The position numbers and the translations under genes were made by a program. Positions 9,514-19,964 of a DNA stretch of 64,000 nt are shown one piece after another. The DNA lies in the NCBI GenBank assembly GCA_026936335.1, contig JAPMXV010000034.1, positions 310,001 through 374,000 of the forward strand, given 5' to 3'. The notes beneath the pieces are model-generated. The model made no database searches and was not told the origin of the DNA. It worked only from the letters and a program-made list of their open reading frames with translations. The DNA comes from Mantamonas sphyraenae. Its lineage: Eukaryota; CRuMs; Mantamonadidae. Positions within the stretch are counted from its first letter, which is position 1; the number at the start of each line of letters is the position of its first letter.

Positions 9514-11099
9514 ATGAGAGACAACAACAGCTGCTGCGATGGCGCAGGTGCCATGGGCAATGACAATGCACGTTGTAGCACAACGATTTGTTGTGCGGTC
9601 TGTTGCTTGTGCATCGGACCAACGTTGCTGCTGATTGGGATGATTCTGGCCGGCAACACGTACGACTCTCGCGCGCTCCATCAACATTGCAGAGTACGAC
9701 GCAGCCGTGGCCACATGGAAGTTATCAAACGTGCCGCAGTGGGCGCAGATGACAAACACGACGATTGCGGTTTCGACGGCCGAGGAAAAGCTGTACGTGA
9801 TTTGTGCTTTGTGGAGTTTGGGTTCCCCGGCTCCTTCGGGCGTGCTGCGAGTCTGTGCGCGCGTTCAGCTGACACACAATCCATCACGGGCAGCAATGAC
9901 ACGCGAGGAGGCTTCGTGAAGAACACACGCTTCCACAAACTCGACTCACAGAGCCGACGCGGCCTGCTGCAACCGGTGTCTGCGTGGGACGACAAGCAAC
10001 ACAGACAGTGAGCATCATCGTGAACGGGTCGTCCATCGAGTGGACGATTCCCGTGATGAAGACGGTGACGGTGTCGGTGACGAGCTCCTGCTCCAGTTCC
10101 GACAGCAGGAAGGGATCGTGTAGCGATTCGGAGTCGAGGGCAAAAGACTGCCAGCAGAAGGGTGGCAAAATGGTGAAGAGCACATGCACCGTATACTTGG
10201 TGCCCGGTCAGCTGTGCGTCAAGGTCAAGCAAAACGAGACAGGGTGGACCCACTCGGACAAGTTTGGCGGCCCAGGCTGCTTCGCCTACGGACGGTGGTG
10301 GGACCCGTACTTCAAGTCGTACACCAACGACATTTCGTCTGAGACCCCACCTGTCCAGTTCTGGGATGTCATCTCGTCGCAGTTGACCGTCAGCGACGAC
10401 GGCAAGGTGTCAGGCTCCATCCCCATCCACGACATCGGGGTGACTGTTCGGCACGAACGGGATCCGATGGTGCTGGCTAGCAACCTCACGCGCAATTCGT
10501 TCGATTTCGGCCCGACACTGGCGGAGTTGCACAGCGCCGGGGTCACCTTGATTGTGATCGGGTCGATCATGCTCCTCCGGGCGTCATTCTCTGCTGGCTA
10601 TACCGTAAGCGCAGGAGCGAGTCGGGAGTGTACTCTGGCCAAGGGACAACTGTGTCCATGCAAGGGACTCAGCCTCAGCAGGTTGGGCGGCCCGTGTCAT
10701 CCCAGCCTCAGCAGCCGCAACCTCAGTCGCAGCCGCAGTCGCAGTCGCAGCGGCAGCCGTATTCAGCGAACCTGGCCAGCCACGGCGTTGCCGTATGGGA
10801 TGGGCACCGTACAAGGAATGGTGCAGGGACAACCGCAGGCGTATGGGCAGCCGCAGGCGTACGGACAGCCGCAGATGGTTCAGGGGCAGCCGCAGGCGTA
10901 TGGACAGCCGCAGATGGTTCAGGCGCAGCCGCAAGCGTACGGACAGCCGCAGATGGTTCAGGGGCAGCCGCAGGTGTATGGGCAGCCGCAGATGACGTAT
11001 GGACAGCCGATGGGACAGCCTCCGATGTACGGACAGCCTCAGACCTCGGGGCAGTCGCAACCGCAGCAGAAGGAGCAACAGGCACCGTCGTACTATTGA
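9514..11099 (+). CDS. Two-TM membrane protein with Q/P/Y-rich repeat tail, unknown family
   Basis: Exon 1 starts [10 protein letters not shown] and has a Cys-rich transmembrane segment, [25 protein letters not shown] lumenal region follows, then an intron from about 9793-9797 to 10004. Exon 2 (10005 on) holds a globular part ([13 protein letters not shown].., [14 protein letters not shown]) and a second hydrophobic segment, [12 protein letters not shown]. The tail is repeats of [12 protein letters not shown] (about 10827-11060) ending QQAPSYY. The lumenal part after 9675 reads better one frame over ([16 protein letters not shown].. with GC-ending codons), as does 10590-10780 ([19 protein letters not shown]). 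Single-base errors or real breaks are therefore likely. The topology is N-in, lumenal loop, cytosolic tail. Confidence 0.55.
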
Positions 11100-11255
11100 C
11101 CATAAAAAGTCATCACCCAGTCATCAACCTTACATTGTATTTCATGACCTTCAGCCCTCTGTGTCGCACCGGAACCTGAGGAAGCCACACCACCACGGAA
11201 AGCAGAAGAGGAAGCTCCACCCAACCCAGCAACGTACTAGTAGCACGCGCAGTGG

Positions 11256-11782
11256 TCACCGTTGGCCCCCACCACCAAGATTCTTGGTGAACCACGCCTC
11301 CATCTGTGCGTCGACGCCCGTCCAGATGGCTACTACGGCGAGCACGGCGAACAAGACCAGGGAAAGGGCAAAGGAGATGGCGTTCTGCTTGCGCAGTTCG
11401 CTCAGGTCAGTTTCCAACTTCTTGATGCTCTCCTCCAGGTCGTCTCGTGCCTCCTTGAGGGTCTTCCTGTGGTTTGTGTGGGCACACCGCGCAGGCGCTC
11501 GGTTCCACGTCAGCACACGTCCGCACGCACCGTCACACGGGACGCACTCTCAACGCACCAGGTCTGCGACTCGGAATTCAACACAAGCAGCCTCTGATCC
11601 ATCTGTTGCAGGTTGCCCCGCAGCTTGGTCAACTCGCCCTCAAACTGCTCGATCGAGGCAGCAATGTCGACCTTGCCCTCGTTGAACAGCTTCTGTACGG
11701 CATCGTGGTCGACGCTGTCACTCTCCCTGCCCTGCTGATTGTCTGTAGAGGCACCTGTTGTGCGTTTGCGGGTCTGGGACAT
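11256..11782 (-). CDS. Small coiled-coil protein with C-terminal membrane anchor
   Basis: Two exons, 11782-11559 and 11466-11256, are joined by GTGCGTTG..CACAG to read SESQT-W-KTLKEARDD; the product is 144 residues. It has a polar start (MSQTRKRTTG), then a helical heptad region (LFNEGKVDIAASIEQFEGELTKLRGNLQQMDQRLL), a second short coiled coil (LEESIKKLETDLSELRKQ), and one hydrophobic span (ISFALSLVLFAVLAVVAIW) 25 residues from the C-terminus. This architecture suits a tail-anchored protein facing the cytosol, for example a mitochondrial or ER adaptor. I recognise no family. I chose the start at 11782 because an upstream in-frame ATG at 11875 would overlap the divergent gene. Confidence 0.6.
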
Positions 11783-11861
11783 GTGCTGGGACAGGTGTGA
11801 TGCGATGGCGCACGGCGGGCAAACGCAAGTCTTGCTTTTTGTCGCCCTGGCACCTCCGAGC

Positions 11862-14177
11862 ATGTCTGCACTCACCGAAGAAGACTTTGCGATGCTGCAA
11901 TCGCAGCTGATGGAGCTGAAAACGCAAAACTACGACCTGACTGCCAAACTGAAGGCAGTGGAGGCTGAGAAGGAGAAGCTGCGCATGGTCACGTCGCAGT
12001 ACAAGGCAGAAGTGAGCAAGCTGAGTGCCGTTGTACAACGCTCACGCGACAAACTGGCGCTCAGCAAGCTGAACCAGGAAAAGGAAGATCTGGAGAGGCA
12101 GCTGGAAGAGAGCAGGAACGACAGCGCGCTGCAGGTTGAGGCGCTGCGGGGCAACCTCACCGCGTTGAGCACGCTTCACTCGGAGCTGGAGGCGGAGAAC
12201 AAGCACCTGAGAGACCAACTGAGTGGCAGTGGCGTCAATGTGCAGGAAATGGACAAGCAGCTGCGTGCGGAGCTGGAGGCTCTGAAGGAGGAACACGCAC
12301 AGGTGCTGGAGGCAAAGGAGGACCTGCAACAGGATCTGGACATGGCCAGCACAGACGTGATGACGCTGGAAACGGAGATCTCCGACCTGCGCAGAGAGCG
12401 GGAGAGCACAAAGGCGGACGTGGCCGAATGGAAGCAAAAGATCGGCGAGCTGGCAAAGACCATGGCCACACGCAACGAGGAAAACGAAGTGCTGAAGGCG
12501 GAAAACACAGAACTGCGCAGCAAAATGGAGGCTGCGCGTGCGGCCGAGGCGCAGGTGGAGTTTGAAGCGGAAAAGTCACGGCTGAACAAGTCGCTCGAGT
12601 CTGCTCAGGACACAATCATGGAACTGGAAAAGGCGCGGGATGCCGTGCGAGCGGAGAAGGACAGCATGGCGAGGGAGAACCGGAGAGAGAAGGAGCAACT
12701 GCAGCAGGAGCTTGCCTCGTGCCAGGGGGCGTTGGCAAAGTGTGAGGAGGCCCTCGCTCGCAGCAACGAGGCCCTGGCCGCCAAAGGGGACGAGTGCGAG
12801 GTGGAGCGTACCGCCAAAGAGCAAACCGAAGCCCAGTTGGGTGAGAAGAACGCACAGATGGAGGAACAAACAAAGGAGCTGGAGGAGACGCGTGCGTCCG
12901 AGGCCCAGTGGATGCAAAAGTCCACCGAGTTGGAAGAGCAACTGAGCCAGGCGCAGAGCAAGCTGGAGGAGCTACAAGAAGAGAAGAGCAGCTTTGACGC
13001 ACAAATGGACGATTTCAGGAGCCAGTACAAGGTGGCAGAGCGGAAGAACGTGGAGATGATCCGCGAGCTCAAGAGCCAGGTGCAGAAGCTTCGCAAGGAG
13101 ATCAAGTCGATGGAAGCGCAGGGGAGTGAACAGCGCACAGCAAGCGGATCGCCGCGTGGTGGTGGGTCAGGCACTTCGCCGTCGTCGGGAGGGCGGTCAC
13201 AGAGGGCGCGGAGTCAAACGACTGCATTGGACGGGACACCCAGCAAGGGTCGTGAGTGGACGGCAGGGTCGGAAGATGCAGATGGAAACGGAGCACAGGG
13301 TGAAGTGGAGGCCGGTGGGGAGGCGGAAGACGACGGGGACGAGGAGGGCAACGGTGGCGGGCGAATGGGCCGTGCACGCTCGCTGTCGGTGGCAGTGGGA
13401 CCGAAGCTGAAGGAGCTGCTGAAGCAGGGAACACAAAAGGCCAATTCGTTGAACAACACATCGCCTGCGTCCGCGACGGTGGGCATGCAGCGGTCACAGA
13501 GCGTGTCGAGCAGCGCCGGGACGGTGGCAGCCACAAACACGCAGCTTCAGTACCAACAGGAGCTGGTGAAGCAGTTGCAAAAGGAGAACGACGCGTTGAT
13601 TGCGCAGCTGACAACGTTGAAGCAGGAGCGGTACGAGCTGCAGGACAGGGTGACCCTGATGGAACGGGACGAGCAAATGCTCAAGGAGGATCTGGAGAAG
13701 AAAGGCACGCTATTGCAGCACTATATGAGCAAAGAAAAGGCAGGGGCACTGAGCACGCCGGAAATGGACGCTCAGCGCATGATGCAGGCGAGCAAGGGAG
13801 GGGTGATGGGATCGCTGTTTGGCAGCAGTCACGCAGCAGCAAACAACGCAGCAGCGGCGGAGGCATCGGCTGGAAGCGACAGCAACAGCAACAGCAGTGG
13901 CGGCGGCACATCCAAGGCCAAGGCACGATGGGCAGCGCTGAGTTCAAAGGTGAGCAAGACGCTGGAACAGGCACAAAGCAACATGTCGAGCTCGGGCAGT
14001 GGCGGTGGTCTCAGCGACGAGATCAACGCACACCTGCAACGGGTCATGGAAGACACGGTGCTGCGCAACATGCAGCTTACAGACGACATTGCCAAGTTGG
14101 GAGACGAGGTGGATCGGCTGTCCACCGAGAACAAGCAACTGCGTGCAGAGCTGCTGCAGGCAAAGGAGGAGGAATGA
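11862..14177 (+). CDS. Long coiled-coil protein, GRIPAP1/CCDC186-like
   Basis: A single exon of 771 residues. Residues 1-430 are almost unbroken heptads with high Glu, Lys, Gln and Leu. A Ser/Gly-rich linker (about 430-560) follows. The C-terminal quarter carries the recognisable part: LMERDEQMLKEDLEKKGTLLQ, HYMSKEKAGALS, GGVMGSLFG, and finally EINAHLQRVMEDTVLRNMQL with DDIAKLGDEVDRLS. This order (LKKS..IIQ.YI, GG.M.S.., EIN.KLQ.VLEDTLLKN) is how I remember the conserved C-terminus of GRIPAP1 and CCDC186, endosome and Golgi tethers. Which of the two is closer cannot be told here. The start at 11862 is 79 bp from the divergent small coiled-coil gene. Confidence 0.6.
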   Translation: MSALTEEDFAMLQSQLMELKTQNYDLTAKLKAVEAEKEKLRMVTSQYKAEVSKLSAVVQRSRDKLALSKLNQEKEDLERQLEESRNDSALQVEALRGNLTALSTLHSELEAENKHLRDQLSGSGVNVQEMDKQLRAELEALKEEHAQVLEAKEDLQQDLDMASTDVMTLETEISDLRRERESTKADVAEWKQKIGELAKTMATRNEENEVLKAENTELRSKMEAARAAEAQVEFEAEKSRLNKSLESAQDTIMELEKARDAVRAEKDSMARENRREKEQLQQELASCQGALAKCEEALARSNEALAAKGDECEVERTAKEQTEAQLGEKNAQMEEQTKELEETRASEAQWMQKSTELEEQLSQAQSKLEELQEEKSSFDAQMDDFRSQYKVAERKNVEMIRELKSQVQKLRKEIKSMEAQGSEQRTASGSPRGGGSGTSPSSGGRSQRARSQTTALDGTPSKGREWTAGSEDADGNGAQGEVEAGGEAEDDGDEEGNGGGRMGRARSLSVAVGPKLKELLKQGTQKANSLNNTSPASATVGMQRSQSVSSSAGTVAATNTQLQYQQELVKQLQKENDALIAQLTTLKQERYELQDRVTLMERDEQMLKEDLEKKGTLLQHYMSKEKAGALSTPEMDAQRMMQASKGGVMGSLFGSSHAAANNAAAAEASAGSDSNSNSSGGGTSKAKARWAALSSKVSKTLEQAQSNMSSSGSGGGLSDEINAHLQRVMEDTVLRNMQLTDDIAKLGDEVDRLSTENKQLRAELLQAKEEE

Positions 14178-14206
14178 ATGCGATTCCATTGATGTGCTCC
14201 CTGCGT

Positions 14207-15855
14207 TCACGTGTTGACTGGTTGTGTAGTCAAGCCAAGTCGTCGACAATGGCCTGCCAGTCGTGTTGGGTGTCGTTGGCGGCGAGCTTGGAACGTGCGA
14301 GGGCAAGAAACGCCTCTTTTGGCACGTGCGCTGGCTTTGAGTCCGCGCTGGTCGAGCTCATCCCACATGCGCTTGACGAGACCATCGGTCTGCTCGGTAG
14401 CCAGGGGAGCAAGCTCGACAATGATCTTGTTCATGAGGTTGGCACGTGGCACAATGGCCAGGGCGTCGGTCTCGTCGAGAAAGTTCATGAGCGTCTCCGG
14501 GTCCTTGCTCTCCAGGAGACGCTGGACAACAGCATTGTATGTGGTCACGGTGGCACTGAAGCCCTGTTCGCGCATCTGATGGAACTGTTGGACTGCGCCG
14601 CCGACATCCTTGGCCTGCAGGTAGCCCTTGACCAGGATGGAGTGTGTCAGGTTGTTGAAGCGCATGCCTGTGCCCTGAGCCTGTTCGTACAGTTCCAGGC
14701 CCTCTTGCAACTGGCCGCACTGCATGAGTGCATTGAGCATGGCGTTGAAGGTGACCACTGTGAGGTCAATCGAGCTCTCCTGCGCCAGGGCATACACCTT
14801 GCGTGCAAAGTCGACGTTGCGAATCTCGGTGGCGCCGTTGAGGAGGGCACTGAACATAAACTCGGTGGGTTGCATGGCATCGTTGGACAGGGCGTCGTCG
14901 AGAAGGGCTTCGGCCTTGTCGAGCTGGTTGCAACGTGCGTAGCATGACAGCATGGCAGACATGGTGCGTTCGTCACCCTCCACTCCTTCCTTTTTCATCT
15001 GCTCGCTGATGCGTTCGGCCAGCTCGGGCAGCTTGGCGCGAGCCAGCGCATTGAGTACGGTGTTGTACACACCTTGGTCCGGCTGCACTCCACGCTCCAC
15101 CATCGTGTCCAGGGCCTGGAACACTGCCTGCAGATTCTCCACACGCGACGTGGCTACAATGTATTGGTGGTACGAACGGATGTCGGGCTCGATGCCGTCC
15201 AGCAACATTTCCTCCAGCACATCGGCAGCCTCCAGAAAGCTGTGTGACCACAGGACGGGGGCAGGGCTCGATGTAAGCAGCAGTGGACACATACACACAC
15301 ACATGCGGCACACAATCACACCAACAGTAGTGTGGCGTGTGCACGAGGGCGATAAACGTACCGGTTGGCTCGCAGGTGTTGGCCCATGCGTCGATTGCAT
15401 CGCTCCACGGCAGACATACGCGTGTTTCCGCCGCGCTTGCGTCCACGGCGGTGGACGGGTGCATCGTCCATGTCGGCGTCGTCATTGTCGACCACTTCGG
15501 TGTCCATGGCACGCTCGTACTGCTCATCAAGGTCGAGATCGCCGAGGGCCAGGCCACTGTCGACGCCATCCTCGTGAGCCTGCGCCTGTTCCTGCAGCTG
15601 CAGAGCCACGCGGCCCATGCTTGGGACGCTATCCACGGCTGCGCTGTGAAACGCCAGGGCGTGGGGCACATCTACACTGGGCCAAGCGGACGACAGGGCC
15701 CAGGCAGACACGTTGGAGGACGACGAGGAACTGCAGCCGACGACGGCGAGGCGCTCCTTCGCGGACGACGACACACTGGAGGCAACAGCCACCGCACACA
15801 AGGTCCCACGGGCCTGTGCAGCACGGAATCCTGCACTACGAATGCGACTAAACAT
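14207..15855 (-). CDS. Mitochondrial pentatricopeptide-repeat (PPR) protein
   Basis: Exon 1 is 15855-15362 and exon 2 starts at 15239; the junction reads LRANR-FLEAADVLEEM. The N-terminus MFSRIRSAGFRAAQARG is Arg-rich and lacks acids, fitting a mitochondrial targeting peptide. Exon 2 is a run of helical PPR units with the usual spacing (IEPDIRSYHQYI, VQPDQGVYNTVLNALARAK, TVVTFNAMLNALMQCGQ, ATVTTYNAVVQRLLESK). PPR proteins bind organellar RNA. Near 14340 the frame appears to break. The uninterrupted frame runs to 14207 with an unlikely tail, whereas the neighbouring frame reads KEAFLALARSKLAANDTQ and stops at 14230, 52 bp from the convergent gene. Confidence 0.8.
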
Positions 15856-15927
15856 ATGTGCAAGGGGAGTGTGTGTGGGGTCGCGGTGGTGGCCCAGGCG
15901 CCAGCGCAGCCACCAACACACACACTG
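15856..15927. promoter_or_regulatory. 72-bp divergent intergenic region
   Basis: This separates the PPR gene (minus) and eIF3h (plus). It contains mixed CA- and GT-rich sequence, with no recognised element. Confidence 0.4.
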
Positions 15928-16006
15928 ATGAGCACCCTGGACGCTGTGCAACTGGACGGCCTGGTACGTGCTCCTCCCACATCATCCATTGTATTGCCCC
16001 TCCCCA

Positions 16007-16038
<32 letters not shown>

Positions 16039-17192
16039 CTGACACAGACAGAGGACACAGACGGTGCTGAAGATCATCAAGCACTGCTCAGAGAGCGAGA
16101 ATGCAACAGGCCACCTGCTCGGCCTCGACGAGAACGGTGTGCTCGAAGTCACCAGCAGCTTTCCGTATCCCGCTGAGCTGTATGGGGGTACGTTGTGTGT
16201 GGCGGTGCGATGTGTGCGTCAGCAGCAGCTGCTGGAGCCGCGCCGAAGCGAAGGGGGGCTTCTGGGAAAGGGCGACTGACGCGTGTGCCGCTGTTCTTGC
16301 AACCGCAGCCGAGGATTCCACAGAGCTGGACGTGTATATTTATGACATGATGCGCGCGCATCGCGAGGTGAACTCGGACTACATCCAGGGTAGGTGACGG
16401 CGGCGTACATGGGGAGACGGTGGGGCGCAGACGCTGACATGCATGGCCGACCTCCTCCACGCACCGATTTTGCTCGCTGCAGCCGGCTGGTACCAAGCAA
16501 GCGGAGTGGCAGACTTTTTGTGCGAGGCCACGGTGCAACAGCAAGCAAACATCCAGGAGGACTCGCCCAACACAGTGGCGCTTGTGTACGACCCCGTGCA
16601 GACGCTGAAAGGCACGCTGAGCCTGCGTGCGTTCCGCCTGGGCGACGCATTTCTTCAGGTCTACCGCCAGGAGAACTTCAGCCAGAGCAAGCTGAACGAG
16701 AGCGGTGTGGAATACGCAGACATGTTTGAGGAGCTGCCTGTGCGCGTGCACAACCCCGAGTTTGTGCGTGCACTGCTCTTTGAGCTCGAGGACCTGGACG
16801 AATCCCTGCGCACCAACTTTGACGCCCTCCTGCTCCACAGCGACACCTTTCTGCAGACCAAGCTCGAGGCAGTCATGCAGGACATTGATGCTCTCACCAA
16901 CGAGCAGTACCGCTTCGTGTCGTACCAGAAGCAGCTGAACCGCCAGCAGGCACAGCAGGCCCAGGCCATCACCAAGTTCAAGGAGGAGAATGCACAGCGC
17001 CGCCAGCAGGGCCAGCAACCTCTGTCTGAGGAAGAACTCAACAATGACCCTGCCTTCAAGCCCATCTCCGAGCCCTCCCGCCTCGAGAGCATGCTGCTCA
17101 CCAACCAGATTGACGCCCACCTCGACGAGGTCAACACCTTTGCTAGCGACCGTCTCAGCAAGCTCTTCCTCTCCCGCGGCCTCCAAGGATAA
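15928..17192 (+). CDS. EIF3H: Translation initiation factor 3 subunit H (MPN domain)
   Basis: Four exons (15928-15963, 16061-16187, 16309-16389, 16483-17192) splice to 317 residues. It begins MSTLDAVQLDGL-TVLKIIKHCSESENATGHLLGL, an MPN domain start. The exon 3/4 junction yields DYIQ-AGWYQASGVADF, which matches human eIF3h HVGWYQST. Further on are VALVYDP, GTLSLRAFRL and FEELPVRVHN, then a helical Gln-rich C-terminus ending LSKLFLSRGLQG (human LGKLFMAQAL). The JAMM metal ligands are absent, as usual for eIF3h. It is part of the eIF3 complex scanning machinery. Intron 1 ends in a long CA repeat (16009-16034). The stop lies 38 bp from the convergent VAC14 stop. Confidence 0.95.
16009..16034 (+). 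repeat. (AC)n tract in eIF3h intron 1
   Basis: A perfect AC dinucleotide run of about 26 bp lies upstream of the acceptor used for exon 2. Confidence 0.85.
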
Positions 17193-17230
17193 ATGCAACC
17201 CAACAGGAATCCATCCATTGCCACATCTCA

Positions 17231-19181
17231 TCATCGATCGTGCGCCACGTGCGACACTGCACGCTTTCCCGGCATCCTTCCAAACTCCTGCAACCCGTCG
17301 CCCCCACCGCCTGCTCCGTCCCCTCCCCTGCTCTGTGTGCTTGCGTTCCCATTGTTCCCATTGTCGTCTGCGTCGTTGCCTGACTGTGCGTCACTGTTTC
17401 CGCTTGCGCCTGTGCTGCCTGCGCCACTGTTTCCACTCCTGCCGTTGCCGTTGCTGCTGCTGCTGCCGCTGCTGCTGCCGCCGTGCTGATTGCCCGACGG
17501 CTTGCCAAACAGGCTCTGCTCGTGGAATGCCTGCTTTCGTGCCGCTGCATGCTTCGTCTGTACATCGTCAAAGTGCTGGAGCAGAGGGCCAAAATCGATC
17601 TGGGGCGCGTTGGTGTCCCCAGCCTCCTCGGGTGCCACCAGCTTGCTCGCGGGCAGCATGTGCATCTGTGTGAGCGTGGACACGCTATGCAACCTGTTTT
17701 TCAGCGTGTGGAAGGCTGTGCTCTGCGGCAGCAGCATCAGCAGGCCGTACAGGCACTTGAACAGGTGCGGGTGCATCTCAGGCTCCAGCAGCTGCAGCCT
17801 CAGCGTCGTGAAGATGGGCGACTCGATCAGTTGGATGAGTTTGTCCAGCTCGAGAAGGAAGCCCACCGTGAGTTCCATGCTGGAAAACTTGAAAACAAGC
17901 TCGCAGGCGTGTTCGTACGCCTGGGCCAGCAGGCAGAGTGAGAACGTCGCCACGGGGCTGTGGCACCACGACATGTACAGCGTCACAAACAAGTCACTGC
18001 CTTCTGGCGTGTCCAGGCTCTTGAGCTGGTTGCGCAGGTCCGCATATTCTGGGCTTGTCAGGTAGATCAGGTTCAGGTTGACAATCATCAACGACGCAAA
18101 CTCAAGGTCCTGCTCCTGCTCCAGAATCTTGCTAAACGCACGGAACACCTTTTCCGCGTCCAGGAAGAAGCTCAGCTGGCGGATGATCAGGGAGCCACGG
18201 TTCTCCAGCAACACACGGTCAGTGCTGAACAGTTTCAGAAGCGAGCTCATAAAGAGGGCAAAGTACGTCTCGCTCTGCGAGATGCGGCCCAGCACCTCCA
18301 GATCGAGACGCACCACCTCCTCCACAGGGTCGGACAGGAGCTTGAGCAGGGCCGGAAACAGCTCGTCCACATACTCAAACAGTTTCTCGGGCGATTTCAG
18401 GTGCAGCATCAGGATCCACGTCAGCGCGGCCATGCGTGTGTGTTCGCTCTCGTTCACAAACTGCGTCGTGGCCACGTTGAGCAGCGGCGCCAGAGCAAAC
18501 TCTTCCTGTGTGCCGTTGATCAGCCTGTGGAGCGACTTGTTCGTCACCACCGTCACGTCACGGATCTCCTGCAGTTCGTTCGAGATGTTGGGCAGCAGCG
18601 CAGCCAACAGCTGATCGCTGTACGGCAGCAAAATCTCCTTGCCCAGTGTGATCAGTTCGTTCAGCCACGTGATGGCCGTCAGCCGGCTAAACTCGTCGTC
18701 TGAGCCGCAGTGTGGAATGAGAATTTCCACAATCGCCGCGTACTCCACATTTGCCGCCTGCTGTTTGATTTCAAGCAGGAATTCGGCCAGAGTTGCGTCC
18801 GCTTGTTGTCGGATCATGCGTTGCGGGTCGCTGAGCATGATAAACACGCCGTCGAGAAAGTCGGGCAGGTAGTCCAGCATGTCGATGTCCGGCACTGAGT
18901 CCAGCAGTGAGATCCAGCCCACCAAGAACTGCAATGGCATGTACGGTGTGTATGTGTGTCAGAACCATGTGCATGTGCGCATGTGTGTGCATGCGTGTGC
19001 GTGTGTGTGCGTGTGTCCAACGTACGGCGCGCACAAACGGATTGATGACATAGATGCGTTCACGCAGCAGCGGGATGAACTTTTCCACGTCAAAGTTGTC
19101 GCTCTCGCCCACAATGTCTTTGATGAGGCGGTCCAGCAGCTGTGCACCGTTCTTGACATTTGGGTCGGCGTCGGCCGCGAG

Positions 19182-19220
<39 letters not shown>

Positions 19221-19894
19221 CGAGTGTGTGCGAGGGGCGGTGTGCCCAGACAAAGGGACCTTTCCTTTTGGCAACCCGCACAGCATGCACAGGGATGGTG
19301 TGCGCCACAAGCAGGTGCAATGGCCAAGGCAAAAGTCAATCCGTACGCAAAGGAGGGCGCAGGAGGCAGCACTCACCTTGCACAGGCCGTCAAAGATCTC
19401 GTTGAAAAACACAAGCACGTGCTGGCGAGACACCTTGGCGATGTTGTACAGAGACTCACAGGCGTAGTAACGCACGCGAGAGTCCTGGTCTGTGAAACAG
19501 CGCACCACAGGAGGGATGAGCTCCTCCAAGAAGTTTGCTGTGGCCTGTGCGCAGGTTTGGCGTGTGTGTGTGTGTGAGTGTGGGCTCGGCGGAGTGCAGC
19601 TCTTTGCGCGGCCCTCTCCTCGTCCTTGCCACCTACCTCGGCCAGCCCAATGGCTGTGGCTGCCAAACCGATAAGCCCACCCTTGCGCGAGTTGGCTGCT
19701 GGCGCGTACGCAAAGTTCTTGTTCAGATACTGGATGATCGACCTCACTTTCTGCTCGTCGTTCTCTGCGTACGTCTCGCGAATCAGCTGCTGGATCTCCA
19801 TGGCGGCCAGCTTTCGCTTGTCGTACAGCTTGTCATTCAGATTACGAATCACAGATGGCGGAAACGGCGACGGTTCCGACGACGACGTGGACAT
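17231..19894 (-). CDS. VAC14: VAC14 scaffold of the PIKfyve/Fab1 lipid-kinase complex
   Basis: Four exons (19894-19637, 19544-19377, 19181-19026, 18928-17231) give 759 residues of HEAT-type helices. Recognisable blocks are [20 protein letters not shown] at the start, [52 protein letters not shown] and ITWLNELI, all ordered as in animal VAC14. Vac14 holds PIKfyve and FIG4 together on endolysosomes to make PI(3,5)P2. The last 80 residues are Ser/Asn/Gly-rich and not conserved. The FIG4-contact region around [13 protein letters not shown] is present. Introns 2 and 3 contain long GT/CA repeats. It is divergent from ALKBH6 by 70 bp. Confidence 0.95.
19185..19217 (-). repeat. (CA)n tract before the acceptor of VAC14 exon 3
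   Basis: On the minus strand an uninterrupted CA run ends directly at the acceptor AG of exon 3; on the plus strand it reads as tgtgtg. The adjacent intron 3 (18929-19025) is also GT/CA-rich. Confidence 0.85.
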
Positions 19895-19964
19895 GGCGTT
19901 CGTGTGGCCGAACTGTCGCTCCAGCGCTCGCTCTGCCAGCCACTCCACTCCCCTCCTGGGACCC
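19895..19964. promoter_or_regulatory. 70-bp divergent intergenic region
   Basis: This lies between VAC14 and ALKBH6 start codons. No recognised motif. Confidence 0.4.
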
